Assembly: GCF_027111295.1 (NCBI RefSeq)
Contig: NZ_CP114287.1
Span: 3,410,001-3,474,000 of the forward strand
Source of the DNA: Flavobacterium gelatinilyticum
GTDB taxonomy: Bacteria; Bacteroidota; Bacteroidia; Flavobacteriales; Flavobacteriaceae
Reading direction: 5' to 3'
Length of the DNA stretch: 64,000 nucleotides
The position numbers and the translations under genes are program-made. The notes beneath the pieces are model-generated. The model saw only the letters and a program-made list of their open reading frames with translations, had not been told where the DNA came from and did no database searches. Positions 1-9,197 of this stretch are shown here, piece by piece (position 1 is the stretch's first letter; every line of letters begins with the position of its first letter).

Positions 1-189
1 GCTGTGCCGACAGAAATTCACATTGTAGTTGTTATTGCTGCACCTGAAGGTGTTGCACATCTTGAAAAACATCTACCAGAAAACTGTCATTTATGGGTAG
101 CTTCTCTCGATGAAAAACTCAACGAGAAAAATTACATTGTTCCGGGTCTGGGCGATGCCGGCGATCTTGCTTACGGAAGCAAATTATAA
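1..189 (+). CDS. upp: Uracil phosphoribosyltransferase, C-terminal part
   Basis: Only the last 62 codons are in the window; the 5' end lies upstream. The fragment carries the family's closing signature [16 protein letters not shown], which forms the uracil-binding region of UPRTases. The enzyme makes UMP from uracil and PRPP (pyrimidine salvage, cytosolic). The ATG at base 4 lies inside the open frame and is not the real start. The stop codon overlaps the 3' end of the convergent DUF6427 gene by 6 bp. Confidence 0.93.
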   Translation, partial: AVPTEIHIVVVIAAPEGVAHLEKHLPENCHLWVASLDEKLNEKNYIVPGLGDAGDLAYGSKL

Positions 190-1113
190 TTGTGAGAAAA
201 AAGTAAACAAACTGCACAGAATTAATACGTAAAATGCAATTTCGTTATTAAGTTTCTGGTGCATGTATTCTACGTGACTTGTTGCCATAATGGTCAAAGG
301 CGCAATGCTGAATAACAACAGGTCATTACTTTTGTCCGGAGAAACAATAAATACCAATGCTGCAATAAAAAAACAGGCTACAACTTTTTTATAAGAACTA
401 TGTACAATTTGTGGTCTGTTTGATAGTGTTGATAACATCGAAACGACAAAAAATAATGCTGCCGCAACATAAATTGATAAAGCACCGTTTTCGTAATTGT
501 TTTTGAAATAGTCTATTTTAAAATCGATTACGGCACGTGTTTGAAAAAACTCAATTACATCTATTTTGAATATAAAGGAGATCATTAAAAAAACAATCCC
601 AACGGCCAAAAGTGCTATAAATGGTAAAACCCAGTTTCTATAATCCCTTGAAACGTGAAAAATTATAGATATAAATACCAAAATCAAAAACAAAATACTC
701 CAGAATTGAAATAAGGCCGCTACAAAAATCCAAAACGAAGCATCGAATATTTTTTCTTTTGACGCTTTTAAGGATTGCAGCGAAATTAATCTTCGCAATG
801 CCAGCAGTACAAAAAAATTAGCATATACTACATTTGGATTATTAAATATCGTGGGAAAAAACAATAAAAATAATAAGTAGAAAAATATCGAGTATCCGTT
901 GTCTTTACTGAGTCCGTTTTTCTTTACGATAAAATTTACCATGAAAAAAGAAGCCAAAATAAAACACAATAAACTCACTTTTTGGAATATTGTGAAATAA
1001 GAATTTATCCAAGACGTTTCCCTAATTTGAAACATAAAAAAGAAAACCAGTATCAAAATTACAACCAATGAATAATTTAATGGCGTAGATTTTTTAAAAA
1101 CACTTGTTATCAT
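184..1113 (-). CDS. DUF6427-type multi-pass membrane protein
   Basis: A 309-residue, very hydrophobic protein with about nine predicted membrane helices. I recognise it as the uncharacterised Flavobacteriaceae family DUF6427, which typically sits beside upp and purD as here. No catalytic motif is visible. It is convergent with upp (6 bp overlap) and divergent from the DUF6341 gene. Its function is unknown; the topology resembles the oligosaccharide polymerase/ligase type, but that is only a hint. Confidence 0.8.
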   Translation of the reverse strand: MITSVFKKSTPLNYSLVVILILVFFFMFQIRETSWINSYFTIFQKVSLLCFILASFFMVNFIVKKNGLSKDNGYSIFFYLLFLLFFPTIFNNPNVVYANFFVLLALRRLISLQSLKASKEKIFDASFWIFVAALFQFWSILFLILVFISIIFHVSRDYRNWVLPFIALLAVGIVFLMISFIFKIDVIEFFQTRAVIDFKIDYFKNNYENGALSIYVAAALFFVVSMLSTLSNRPQIVHSSYKKVVACFFIAALVFIVSPDKSNDLLLFSIAPLTIMATSHVEYMHQKLNNEIAFYVLILCSLFTFFSQL

Positions 1114-1133
1114 AAGGATATTTTATACTTTTG
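1104..1133 (+). promoter_or_regulatory. Bacteroidota-type promoter for the DUF6341 gene
   Basis: TTG at 1104-1106, 19 bp, then TACTTTTG at 1126-1133. This matches the Flavobacterium consensus TTG-N17-23-TAnnTTTG. It points to the gene starting at 1250 and would give a leader of about 110 nt. The -33 element overlaps the first codons of the divergent DUF6427 gene. Confidence 0.6.
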
Positions 1134-1249
1134 TGATTGTAAATATAATACTTGTTTAAAAAGGAAACCAACAAGTTGAAGAAAGATTCTTCTTTTGAAT
1201 TTTACTTCAATACGTTAAAACAATAATAATCTATAATTTAATAAAAATT

Positions 1250-1480
1250 ATGACAGCTTTTTTTGAAGGAATACAATACTTATTCGTTAACATTTTGTTT
1301 GCTCCTCTTGACTTTTTACGTCGTTTGGAATTAATTACATGGTTTGGTGCAAACACGATCAACTGGATTTTCATGATCATCTGCTCTGCTGCAATTGTTT
1401 ATTGGATTAAACAATTACGTATTTTTGATGATGCCGGAACAGAAAACCAAGATACAACAGCTCATTCATTCTTAAAATAA
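1250..1480 (+). CDS. DUF6341-type small membrane protein
   Basis: A 76-residue protein with one clear membrane segment (about residues 36-52) and a short polar C-terminus. It matches the small uncharacterised Flavobacteriaceae family DUF6341, which is usually found between the DUF6427 gene and purD. Its role is unknown. It is preceded by a good TTG/TAnnTTTG promoter and followed by a hairpin shared with the convergent purD. Confidence 0.75.
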   Translation: MTAFFEGIQYLFVNILFAPLDFLRRLELITWFGANTINWIFMIICSAAIVYWIKQLRIFDDAGTENQDTTAHSFLK

Positions 1481-1484
1481 GAAA

Positions 1485-1511
1485 ACCAAACCCTTAATTA
1501 AAAGGGTTGGT
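1485..1511. terminator. Bidirectional hairpin between DUF6341 and purD
   Basis: ACCAAACCCTT and AAGGGTTGGT form a stem with one bulged A around an AATTAA loop, in the 41-bp gap between two convergent genes. The T-rich run is weak, so this is a moderate call. Confidence 0.45.
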
Positions 1512-1521
1512 GCATTTATTT

Positions 1522-2796
1522 TTAGATTAAATCGAAGCCAATATCTTTTCTAAAATACATCTTATCAAAATTTAGTTTATCTATATTTTGGTAAGATTTT
1601 TTTATGGCCTGTTGAAAATCATCTCCGTATGATGTTATTGCCAAAACACGTCCTCCATTAGTAACGACATTTTCATTATCTAATTTTGTTCCTGCGTGAA
1701 AAACTATCGAATCAGTAATATTTTCTAATCCCGTAATTACTTTTCCTTTTTCAAAATCTTCAGGATATCCGCCAGAAACCACCATGACAGTTGTTGCGCT
1801 TCTTGGATCTACTTCTAAATTAAAATCTCCTAATTTCTGATCTGCAACAGACAAAAACAATTCGACTAAATCTGATTTCAGTCTCGGAACCACAACTTCA
1901 GTTTCCGGATCTCCCATTCTTACGTTGTATTCGATAACGATTGGTTCATTTTTTACATTGATCAAACCAATAAACACAAAACCTTTGTATTCGATTCCGT
2001 CTTTTTGGAAACCTTCGATAGTTGGTTTTACGATACGCGTTTCAATTTTTTCCATTAAAACTGCATCTACATAAGGAACCGGAGAAACTGCTCCCATTCC
2101 GCCTGTGTTTAAACCTGTATCTCCTTCTCCAATACGTTTGTAATCTTTTGCAGTTGGAAGAATTTTATAGCTTTTTCCGTCTGTTAAAACAAAACAGCTC
2201 AATTCGATTCCGTCCAGGAATTCTTCGATAACCACTTTTGAACTTGCTGCTCCAAATTTTTCATGAACCAACATATTTCTCAATTCTGTTTTTGCTTCTT
2301 CAAGATCCTGAATAATCAAAACTCCCTTTCCAGCTGCTAATCCGTCTGCTTTTAAAACGAATGGCGGCTGCAATGTTTCAAGAAATTTACATCCTTCTTC
2401 AACCGTTTCGGCAGTAAAACTGTCGTAAGCCGCAGTCGGAATATTATGTTTCATCAAGAATTCTTTTGCAAATTCTTTACTTCCTTCTAATTGTGCACCA
2501 AGTTTTGATGGTCCAATTACAGGGATATGTTTTAAACTTTCGTCATTTTTAAAATAATCATAAATACCTTTTACCAACGGATCTTCAGGTCCTACGACTA
2601 CTAAACTTATATTTTCTTTAAGTACAAGAGCTTTTACGGCTTCAAAATCTGTAGCAGATATTGCCACATTCTCGGCAATTGCAGCTGTTCCTGCATTTCC
2701 AGGTACTACAAAAAGTTTTTCGCAAAGCGGGCTTTGAGTCATTTTCCATGCAAAAGCATGCTCTCTTCCGCCTGATCCCAATAATAAAATTGTCAT
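1522..2796 (-). CDS. purD: Phosphoribosylamine--glycine ligase
   Basis: A 424-residue ATP-grasp enzyme of normal length. It joins glycine to phosphoribosylamine (GAR synthetase), the second step of de novo purine synthesis, in the cytosol. The N-terminus carries GSGGREHA (residues 7-14), the family signature. The ATP-grasp fold shows KADGLAAGKGV near residue 150 and VRMGDPETE near residue 290, which binds metal and nucleotide. It is monocistronic. A TATTTTTG box on the minus strand (2822-2829) is the likely -7 element, although no good -33 TTG is seen. Confidence 0.97.
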   Translation of the reverse strand: MTILLLGSGGREHAFAWKMTQSPLCEKLFVVPGNAGTAAIAENVAISATDFEAVKALVLKENISLVVVGPEDPLVKGIYDYFKNDESLKHIPVIGPSKLGAQLEGSKEFAKEFLMKHNIPTAAYDSFTAETVEEGCKFLETLQPPFVLKADGLAAGKGVLIIQDLEEAKTELRNMLVHEKFGAASSKVVIEEFLDGIELSCFVLTDGKSYKILPTAKDYKRIGEGDTGLNTGGMGAVSPVPYVDAVLMEKIETRIVKPTIEGFQKDGIEYKGFVFIGLINVKNEPIVIEYNVRMGDPETEVVVPRLKSDLVELFLSVADQKLGDFNLEVDPRSATTVMVVSGGYPEDFEKGKVITGLENITDSIVFHAGTKLDNENVVTNGGRVLAITSYGDDFQQAIKKSYQNIDKLNFDKMYFRKDIGFDLI

Positions 2797-2929
2797 GGTG
2801 TTGTTGTATTTAGTTGTGGTGCAAAAATACTTGCTTTTGTACGTAAAAAATAATTAAATCTCTAAAAAGTTGTTGGTTCTGTTCTGTTAGTAATTCGTAA
2901 ATATTATTTTTGATGAAAATTTTCCGAAA

Positions 2930-4240
2930 ATGATTCGTCTTTTTGATCTTTCCCTTCAACTAAATGGTTTTCCGATAAAGAAAGCTAAAGCCGAATTGGA
3001 TAAAATTGTCCATTTTTCTGAAGAAGAATATGTTACATTTCTTGAAAATAAAAAGAAGGAAATTGTTGACTTTCATCTAAAAAACAATGCTTTTTACAAG
3101 GAATTAGTAGGAAATACAAATGTTGAAAAATGGGAAAATCTACCTATTTTAAACAAGCAAAATTTACAGAAGCCTCTAGACGAAAGACTTTCAAAAGGGT
3201 ATTCTAAAAAAAACATTTACCTCAACAAAACATCAGGCTCAAGCGGAACGCCTTTTGTTTTTGCAAAAGACAAATATTCGCATGCTTTAACCTGGGCATC
3301 AAACATCATGAGATTTGGCTGGTTTGGAATTGATTTTAATCATTCCTATCAGGCTCGTTTTTATGGCATTCCGATGGATTTTATTGGATATCAAAAAGAA
3401 CGTCTAAAAGATTTTCTGACGCATCGTTTCCGATTTCCAGTTTTTGATTTATCTGATGAAGTTTTGGAAAAATTTCTTCAAAAATTCAAAACCAAAAAAT
3501 TCGATTACATCAACGGCTACACAAGTTCTATTGTATTGTTTGCTAAATATTTGGAACAAAAAAATATAGTTCTAAGTGATATTTGCCCCACTTTAAAAGC
3601 TTGTTTTGTTACATCAGAAATGCTTTTTGAAACGGATAAAAAATTGCTGGAAAAACAATTCCGTATTCCAATTATCAGCGAATACGGCGCTTCTGAATTA
3701 GATTTAATTGCTTTCGAAAATCCTCAAGGCGAATGGCAGGTAAATGCTGAAACATTATTTGTCGAAATTTTAGACGAAAAAAATAATCCTGTTCCACATG
3801 GAACAGAAGGAAAAATTGTAATTACTTCCTTATTCAACAAAGCAAACCCTTTCATTCGATATGAAATTGGCGACATTGGAATTCTCGATGAAAAAAGCAC
3901 GCCTCAAAAACCAATTCTGAAAAAACTTATTGGAAGAACTAATGATGTAGCCCTTTTGCCAAGTGGAAAAAAATCGCCGGGATTGACATTTTATTACGTT
4001 ACCAAAAGCATAATCGAAGATGATGGAAACGTAAAGGAGTTCATTATCAAACAAACCAAATTAGATACTTTTGAAATTGAATATGTTTCTGAAAATGAAT
4101 TAGCTTCAGAACAAATCGAAAAAATAAAACAAGCGATAGATTTATATCTGGAACCCTATTTAAAGTTCAGTTTTACAAGAAAAACGGTTTTAGAAAGAAC
4201 TAACCGCGGTAAATTAAAACAATTCAAATCGTATTTATAA
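2930..4240 (+). CDS. CapK/phenylacetate-CoA-ligase-like adenylate-forming enzyme
   Basis: A 436-residue member of the phenylacetyl-CoA ligase/CapK branch of adenylate-forming enzymes. The AMP/ATP-binding loop is NKTSGSSGTPF (residues 99-109), followed by YGASELD near residue 250 and a GRTND hinge motif near residue 350. CapK-like members are common in capsule and exopolysaccharide loci, where they are thought to activate an acyl or amino-acid substituent; the substrate is not known. Its position at the edge of a polysaccharide locus supports that role. It is not a true phenylacetate-degradation gene, since no paa genes are near. Confidence 0.8.
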   Translation: MIRLFDLSLQLNGFPIKKAKAELDKIVHFSEEEYVTFLENKKKEIVDFHLKNNAFYKELVGNTNVEKWENLPILNKQNLQKPLDERLSKGYSKKNIYLNKTSGSSGTPFVFAKDKYSHALTWASNIMRFGWFGIDFNHSYQARFYGIPMDFIGYQKERLKDFLTHRFRFPVFDLSDEVLEKFLQKFKTKKFDYINGYTSSIVLFAKYLEQKNIVLSDICPTLKACFVTSEMLFETDKKLLEKQFRIPIISEYGASELDLIAFENPQGEWQVNAETLFVEILDEKNNPVPHGTEGKIVITSLFNKANPFIRYEIGDIGILDEKSTPQKPILKKLIGRTNDVALLPSGKKSPGLTFYYVTKSIIEDDGNVKEFIIKQTKLDTFEIEYVSENELASEQIEKIKQAIDLYLEPYLKFSFTRKTVLERTNRGKLKQFKSYL

Positions 4241-4254
4241 AATAAATAAAATCT

Positions 4255-4262
4255 TACATTTG
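4255..4262 (+). promoter_or_regulatory. TAnnTTTG -7 element before the ORF6N gene
   Basis: TACATTTG lies 18 bp upstream of the ATG at 4281. No TTG is seen at the right distance, so only the -7 half is supported. Confidence 0.4.
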
Positions 4263-4280
4263 TTTTTCAATTAAAAACTT

Positions 4281-4808
4281 ATGGACAATCATTCTCTGCT
4301 TTCTGAGGAAACAATTTCTAATAAAATATATTTTATTCGTGGACAAAAAGTGATGCTTGATCGAGATCTGGCTTTGCTTTATGGAATAGAGACTAAAGTT
4401 CTCAAACAATCTGTTAAAAGGAATATCTTAAGATTTCCAGAAGATTTTATGTTTGAACTTAACAAAACTGAATTTGAAAATTGGAGGTCACAATTTGTGA
4501 CCTCCAATTCTGATAAGATTGGTTTAAGATATTCACCAATGGCTTTCACAGAACATGGCGTTTTAATGCTTTCAAGTGTCTTAAAAAGTGATAAAGCAAT
4601 TCAAACCAATATTCAAATTATGAGGATTTTTACGAAAGTGAGACAAATGCTTTTGGATACTACAGAAATAAAAGTTGATATTCTTCAGATTCAAAAGAAG
4701 TTGGAGAATCATGATAAAAATATAGAGTTGGTGTTTTCTTATTTGGATGAATTAACCGAAAAGAAAGAAAACGAAACTAAAAGAACTAAAATTGGATATA
4801 AAAAGTAA
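4281..4808 (+). CDS. ORF6N domain protein (KilA-N/Bro-type DNA-binding family)
   Basis: A 175-residue protein. Residues about 12-100 form an ORF6N domain: IRGQKVMLDRDLA, LYGIETKVLKQSVKRN, RFPEDFMFEL, then SPMAFTEHGVLMLSSVL. This domain was first seen in phages and large DNA viruses and is thought to bind DNA. Bacteroidota carry many stand-alone chromosomal copies of unknown function. The C-terminus (about 110-165) is a predicted coiled coil. No phage genes are nearby, and it interrupts a polysaccharide locus, so horizontal acquisition is plausible. The coding sequence contains a 31-bp perfect inverted repeat, and a sibling palindrome follows the stop codon. Confidence 0.88.
   Translation: MDNHSLLSEETISNKIYFIRGQKVMLDRDLALLYGIETKVLKQSVKRNILRFPEDFMFELNKTEFENWRSQFVTSNSDKIGLRYSPMAFTEHGVLMLSSVLKSDKAIQTNIQIMRIFTKVRQMLLDTTEIKVDILQIQKKLENHDKNIELVFSYLDELTEKKENETKRTKIGYKK
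4479..4509. repeat. 31-bp perfect palindrome inside the ORF6N gene
   Basis: Two 15-bp arms around a single central T. The core is GTCACAA-T-TTGTGAC, flanked on both sides by the complementary extension AATTGGAG/CTCCAATT. It lies fully inside coding DNA (codons for ENWRSQFVTSNS). Confidence 0.85.
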
Positions 4809-4814
4809 TTCTTT

Positions 4815-4834
4815 AAGGTCGCAAATTGCGACTT
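4815..4834. repeat. Sibling palindrome just after the ORF6N stop codon
   Basis: GTCGCAA-A-TTGCGAC (4818-4832), extended by a G-T and an A-T pair. It shares the pattern GTCRCAANTTGYGAC with the palindrome inside the gene. It lies between the convergent ORF6N and glycosyltransferase genes and may act as a hairpin terminator or a protein-binding site. Confidence 0.6.
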
Positions 4835-4844
4835 CAAGATGAAT

Positions 4845-5612
4845 TTAAATCTTCTTTATATATCGCTGTTTTACAACCAACTGTGTATACAAAAACCGAA
4901 TCATTAGCAAAACAGAAAACACAAAATTGTATCTGTGGAATTCTCTGTAAACACCAAAATTGTGTTTAATCAATTTGAATTTTGAAGAAGAAATAGAATC
5001 TTTTCTAATTCTGTAAAAAGCCAGTGGTTCCGGAACTGGTTTTGCAGTTTTAATTTTCTTTAAAATGGTAAGCCATATTCTCCAATCCTGACGTTTTTGC
5101 GAAGTTTCCAGAATAATTTTTCCAAAATAATCTGCATTGTAAATGGCCGTTAAATTGCCAACATAATTGCAGAAAAATAATTGCTTATACGTTAATGGAT
5201 TTGGTGATTCGACTCTTCTGTTTAAATTATTTCCTTCTTCATCGATTGAATCATAAAAGCTAAATGTGAAGTACAAATCATTCGATTTTAAAAAATGAAT
5301 TTGCTTTTCGAGTTTCTCCGGAAACCATAAATCATCTGCATCTAAATAGGCTATATATTTTCCTGTAGCTTTTTCTAAAGCGAAGTTTCTGGCAAAACCA
5401 TTTCCGCGATTTTGAGGTAATTTAAAGAGTTTTATTCGGCTGTCTTTTTGAGAAAATTCTTCAATTATAGATACCGTTTGATCTGTTGAAGCATCATCAG
5501 CCAAAATCATTTCCCAATTGGTATACGTTTGATTTTGAACAGATTCAATTGTTTGTCTAATGAAATTTTTAGTATTATATGCGGGTACAATAATGGAAAC
5601 TAATTCATTCAT
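4845..5612 (-). CDS. Family 2 glycosyltransferase
   Basis: A 255-residue GT-A fold glycosyltransferase. The N-terminus reads VSIIVPAYNT, followed by a nucleotide-sugar binding DDASTDQT motif and the metal-binding YLDADDLW (DxD equivalent, near residues 91-98). It presumably adds one sugar of the polysaccharide repeat at the inner membrane; the donor cannot be told. There is no membrane anchor, but the C-terminus is hydrophobic and basic (residues 230-255). It lies downstream of the UDP-glucuronate decarboxylase gene in the same direction, separated by a hairpin. Confidence 0.9.
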   Translation of the reverse strand: MNELVSIIVPAYNTKNFIRQTIESVQNQTYTNWEMILADDASTDQTVSIIEEFSQKDSRIKLFKLPQNRGNGFARNFALEKATGKYIAYLDADDLWFPEKLEKQIHFLKSNDLYFTFSFYDSIDEEGNNLNRRVESPNPLTYKQLFFCNYVGNLTAIYNADYFGKIILETSQKRQDWRIWLTILKKIKTAKPVPEPLAFYRIRKDSISSSKFKLIKHNFGVYREFHRYNFVFSVLLMIRFLYTQLVVKQRYIKKI

Positions 5613-5640
5613 TTGAAACTGACTAAATTTGGAGTTTATT

Positions 5641-5677
5641 AAAAACAGCTCAAATTCAATTAAAATTTGAGCTGTTT
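5641..5677 (-). terminator. Hairpin terminator after the UDP-glucuronate decarboxylase gene
   Basis: AAACAGCTCAAATT and its complement flank a 6-nt loop. Read on the minus strand, the hairpin ends in a T run. Confidence 0.65.
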
Positions 5678-5684
5678 GAGATTA

Positions 5685-6668
5685 TTATTTTATGTAACTA
5701 GAAAAGTCTTTGTGTTCCTCTTTGGCAAGTTCTTCAGGAGATAATGATTTGAAATATTCATACGTAATTTTCATTCCCTCTGCACGGCTTACTTTTGCTT
5801 CCCAGCCTAGTAATTCTTTTGCTTTTGTTGTGTCTGGCTGACGCTGTAACGGATCGTTTATTGGCAGCGGGTGATACACTACTTTCTGGTTTGTTCCTGT
5901 CAGTTTTATAATTTCTTCTGCAAAATCTTTAATTGTGATTTCATCCGGATTTCCAATGTTTACCGGATAAACGTAATCTGAATGCAGTAATCTGTAAATA
6001 CCTTCAACCTGATCGTCTACATAGCAAAAAGAACGTGTCTGCATTCCATCACCAAAAATCGTCAAATCTTCGCCTCGAAGTGCCTGTCCTATAAATGCCG
6101 GAATTACACGTCCGTCGTTTAAGCGCATTCTTGGTCCGTATGTATTAAAAATACGCACGATTCTGGTTTCTACACCGTGAAAAGTATGGTACGCCATTGT
6201 GATGGATTCCTGGAAACGTTTTGCTTCATCATAAACCCCACGCGGTCCAATTGTATTTACATTTCCATAGTATTCTTCTGTCTGTGGATGTACCAAAGGA
6301 TCTCCATAAACTTCAGATGTCGATGCAATCAAAATTCTGGCTTTTTTAACTCGTGCCAAACCTAATAAGTTATGCGTTCCCAACGATCCCACTTTAAGAG
6401 TCTGAATTGGGATTTTTAAATAGTCTATTGGGCTTGCCGGCGAAGCAAAGTGTAATATATAATCAAGATCGCCAGGAATATGAACGAACTTAGTAATATC
6501 ATGATGATAAAACTCAAAGTTTTCCAGTTTGAATAAATGCTCTATATTTTTAAGATCTCCTGTAATCAGATTATCCATCCCAATAACAAAGTATCCTTCT
6601 TTTATAAATCTGTCACATAAATGCGATCCTAAAAATCCTGCCGCTCCGGTAATAAGTATTCTTTTCAT
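5685..6668 (-). CDS. UDP-glucuronate decarboxylase (UDP-xylose synthase type)
   Basis: A 327-residue extended short-chain dehydrogenase. It has an N-terminal NAD-binding GAAGFLGSH (residues 8-16), STSEVYGDP and the catalytic YDEAKR (YxxxK). The long match to the UXS pattern ([34 protein letters not shown]) makes UDP-glucuronate to UDP-xylose the most likely reaction; a related nucleotide-sugar epimerase is the alternative. It supplies a pentose donor to the polysaccharide locus. Confidence 0.9.
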   Translation of the reverse strand: MKRILITGAAGFLGSHLCDRFIKEGYFVIGMDNLITGDLKNIEHLFKLENFEFYHHDITKFVHIPGDLDYILHFASPASPIDYLKIPIQTLKVGSLGTHNLLGLARVKKARILIASTSEVYGDPLVHPQTEEYYGNVNTIGPRGVYDEAKRFQESITMAYHTFHGVETRIVRIFNTYGPRMRLNDGRVIPAFIGQALRGEDLTIFGDGMQTRSFCYVDDQVEGIYRLLHSDYVYPVNIGNPDEITIKDFAEEIIKLTGTNQKVVYHPLPINDPLQRQPDTTKAKELLGWEAKVSRAEGMKITYEYFKSLSPEELAKEEHKDFSSYIK

Positions 6669-6851
6669 GAACTGTATTTAAACATTTTGAAATCAATTTC
6701 TTAACTAAAACAGTCCAGAAATCCCTGCAAATGTAATAAAATATGATTCTTTAGTAAACAATAGTTTAAATCATAATTCAAAATAAATTAATTCATTTCA
6801 AATCAATATTAATCTTAATTATATATTTTTACTACAAAATAATTTATTCTT

Positions 6852-7928
6852 TTGAAAGTTGTACATATTATAGAAGCTCTTGGCGGAGGCGTTCACACCT
6901 ATTTTAGGGATTTATCAACTTATTTTGGCAGTGATGAAATAAAACAAAATATTGAAACCACCATAATCTATAGTGGAAACAGAAAAGAAATAGATCGAGA
7001 GAAAATTAAATCTGAATTTTCTGGTAACGTCAACTTATTAGAAATTGATATGTTGCGCAATTTTTCTTTTCTAAGAGATTTAAAATCCGTTATTCGGTTA
7101 ACGAAAGAACTGAAAAAATTAAATCCTGATATAATTCATCTTCATTCTTCAAAAGCAGGTGTTTTAGGCAGAATTGCCAATTTTTTCTTATTTAAAAAAA
7201 AGAAACTCTTTTATTCACCGCATGGTTATTCTTTTCTTAGGACAGATATTTCAAAACCTATTCAAAAATTCTATTGGCTGATAGAAAAGAGCATTCAGGC
7301 TTTATTTGGAGGAATTACAGTAGCATGTGGAGATACTGAATTTGAAATTGCTAAAAAAATTGGTCATTCAAAATTGGTCCGAAATGGTGTTGACATTGAT
7401 AGTATCCGCCAAAATTTTACAGAAAATAAAAGTAACAAACTTACAATCGGAATCTTAGGCAGAATAACTTATCAAAAAAATCCGGATATATTTAATAAAA
7501 TAGCACTTAATTTCCCCGATTTTAATTTTGTATGGATTGGAGATGGCGAGTTAAATACTTTGCTTACAGCTCCCAATATACGAATTACGGGCTGGCTTTT
7601 TGATAAAGAAAATGTTTTAAAAGAATTGAATCGCATCGATGTTTATCTACAAACCTCATTATGGGAAGGTCTGCCAATCGCTGTCTTAGAAGCAATGGCT
7701 TTAGAAAAACCTGTCATTGCCTCAAATGTTATTGGCAATAAAGATATTGTGCTTCATAACGAAACAGGATTTCTATTTGATGATATTTCAGAATTAGAAC
7801 TGTATTTTCAAATTCTAAACGACTTCGAAAATAGAGATCTATTTGCTAAAAAAGCTTTTGAGAGATGTTTAGAGGTATTCGATAAAAACAAAAATTTTCA
7901 AGAATTAACCGCCATTTACAAGAGCTGA
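6852..7928 (+). CDS. Family 4 glycosyltransferase
   Basis: A 358-residue GT-B fold glycosyltransferase. The N-terminal acceptor domain opens with VVHIIEALGGGVHTYF. The C-terminal donor domain carries WEGLPIAVLEAMALEKPVIAS near residues 275-295, including the EX7E motif of retaining GT4 enzymes. It most likely starts at TTG (6852), because no ATG lies nearby in frame and residues 1-12 are typical of the family start. Its 3' end overlaps the convergent O-antigen ligase-like gene by 24 bp. Confidence 0.88.
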   Translation: MKVVHIIEALGGGVHTYFRDLSTYFGSDEIKQNIETTIIYSGNRKEIDREKIKSEFSGNVNLLEIDMLRNFSFLRDLKSVIRLTKELKKLNPDIIHLHSSKAGVLGRIANFFLFKKKKLFYSPHGYSFLRTDISKPIQKFYWLIEKSIQALFGGITVACGDTEFEIAKKIGHSKLVRNGVDIDSIRQNFTENKSNKLTIGILGRITYQKNPDIFNKIALNFPDFNFVWIGDGELNTLLTAPNIRITGWLFDKENVLKELNRIDVYLQTSLWEGLPIAVLEAMALEKPVIASNVIGNKDIVLHNETGFLFDDISELELYFQILNDFENRDLFAKKAFERCLEVFDKNKNFQELTAIYKS

Positions 7929-9197
7929 TTTTTGCTGCATCCAATAACTTGCGAAAATAGAAAACCAGAATCCGCTGAAAGCAATTCCATCAAAACGAAG
8001 CAAAAAATCATCAATTAAATTAGATGTAAAAAAGATCACGAAAAACGAAAGTATAACAGCGTTCTTTAGATTATACCCCAAATATCCAATTACAGAAATA
8101 TAAAAAATTACAACTAGAGGTCCAAGAATTCCAAATTTCAATAAAAAATCAAGAAACTGGTTATGGGTTGGAAATTCATATTTAGCTAAAAACTGCTGAT
8201 TGGTTTCTTTATAATATTTATTTAATTCCGATTTTCCATCAGAAGCTCCTACGCCAAAAGGCAGGTTTTTTAAAGACAGCTCCCAGGCTGATTTCCAAAT
8301 TGATACTCTGGTAACCAAAGAATTAAAAACTTTAACCTCCGGATGATCGATTTCATCAAGCTTTCCTACTTTATCCATATAGGCAAAACTAACACTTGAA
8401 TATTTTTCTTTCATATATGGATCTTTCTGAACAAATAAGAACAAAACAACAGCCAACAATGCAAATAATGGTAATACTTTTAAAGCAATTTTCTTAAAAT
8501 TATAATGATTAACGGCGTAAAAAAGTACAATCAAAAAACCTATAAAAACGTTTACTAAAGCCATTCTTGTATTAACAAATAATACAAAGAAAAATGAAAG
8601 TAAAAAAATTAACGTTCTAAGAATCTTGAATTTAAGTTCTTCATGTTCTTTAAAACCTTTAATCACGAAATAAAAAGCAGTAATGGTTACAAAAGCCAAA
8701 TGCATATTTAATGCCGGAGCATGAATTCCAATACTAATTCCAAATTGATATCCCATTTCCCATAAATGAATGCCATTTAAGTATTTATGCATTAACTCAG
8801 GAAACAAAACATTAAAACGTATAAAGAAAAAAAGCAGAACCAAAGTTGTACCTAACATATAGATTTGTAAGAGTTTTAAAAAATTTACGCGCTGGAAATT
8901 TCCAATTATAAACAATGGAAAAATCATTAATGAAGTGCTTTTTTCTATTGCTTTTAATCCTTTTGCAAAAGAATCATTATTCCAGAAAAGTAATAGTTCT
9001 AATATAACTGGAGAAGCTATACAGGCAGTCAAAATCAATACTGTTTTTGTATAATACAGCTTTTTATAAAAAACTAAATTAAAGACTGCAAATAGTATAA
9101 TCATTAGTGAACATGGTTTTCTAAAGATCATCAAAATGGCAATCAAACACAAAAAAACATTGAAGATTTTATTGAAGTTCTTTTCGGAAATATTCAT
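7905..9197 (-). CDS. O-antigen ligase/polymerase-type membrane protein (Wzy_C)
   Basis: A 430-residue protein with about 11 membrane helices and a large periplasmic loop (about 255-345) containing GVGASDGKSELN and THNQFLDFLLKFGILG. This loop pattern is typical of the Wzy_C/WaaL family, which moves undecaprenyl-linked glycan onto lipid A or polymerises repeats. Ligase versus polymerase cannot be decided from sequence. The 5' end overlaps the upstream membrane-protein gene by 29 bp, so the two are translated from one mRNA. Confidence 0.85.
   Translation of the reverse strand: MNISEKNFNKIFNVFLCLIAILMIFRKPCSLMIILFAVFNLVFYKKLYYTKTVLILTACIASPVILELLLFWNNDSFAKGLKAIEKSTSLMIFPLFIIGNFQRVNFLKLLQIYMLGTTLVLLFFFIRFNVLFPELMHKYLNGIHLWEMGYQFGISIGIHAPALNMHLAFVTITAFYFVIKGFKEHEELKFKILRTLIFLLSFFFVLFVNTRMALVNVFIGFLIVLFYAVNHYNFKKIALKVLPLFALLAVVLFLFVQKDPYMKEKYSSVSFAYMDKVGKLDEIDHPEVKVFNSLVTRVSIWKSAWELSLKNLPFGVGASDGKSELNKYYKETNQQFLAKYEFPTHNQFLDFLLKFGILGPLVVIFYISVIGYLGYNLKNAVILSFFVIFFTSNLIDDFLLRFDGIAFSGFWFSIFASYWMQQKSALVNGG

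Noticed and set aside
2930..4240. Phenylacetate degradation gene (paaK)
   Set aside because: There are no other paa genes; the neighbours are polysaccharide genes and the sequence is closer to the CapK type.
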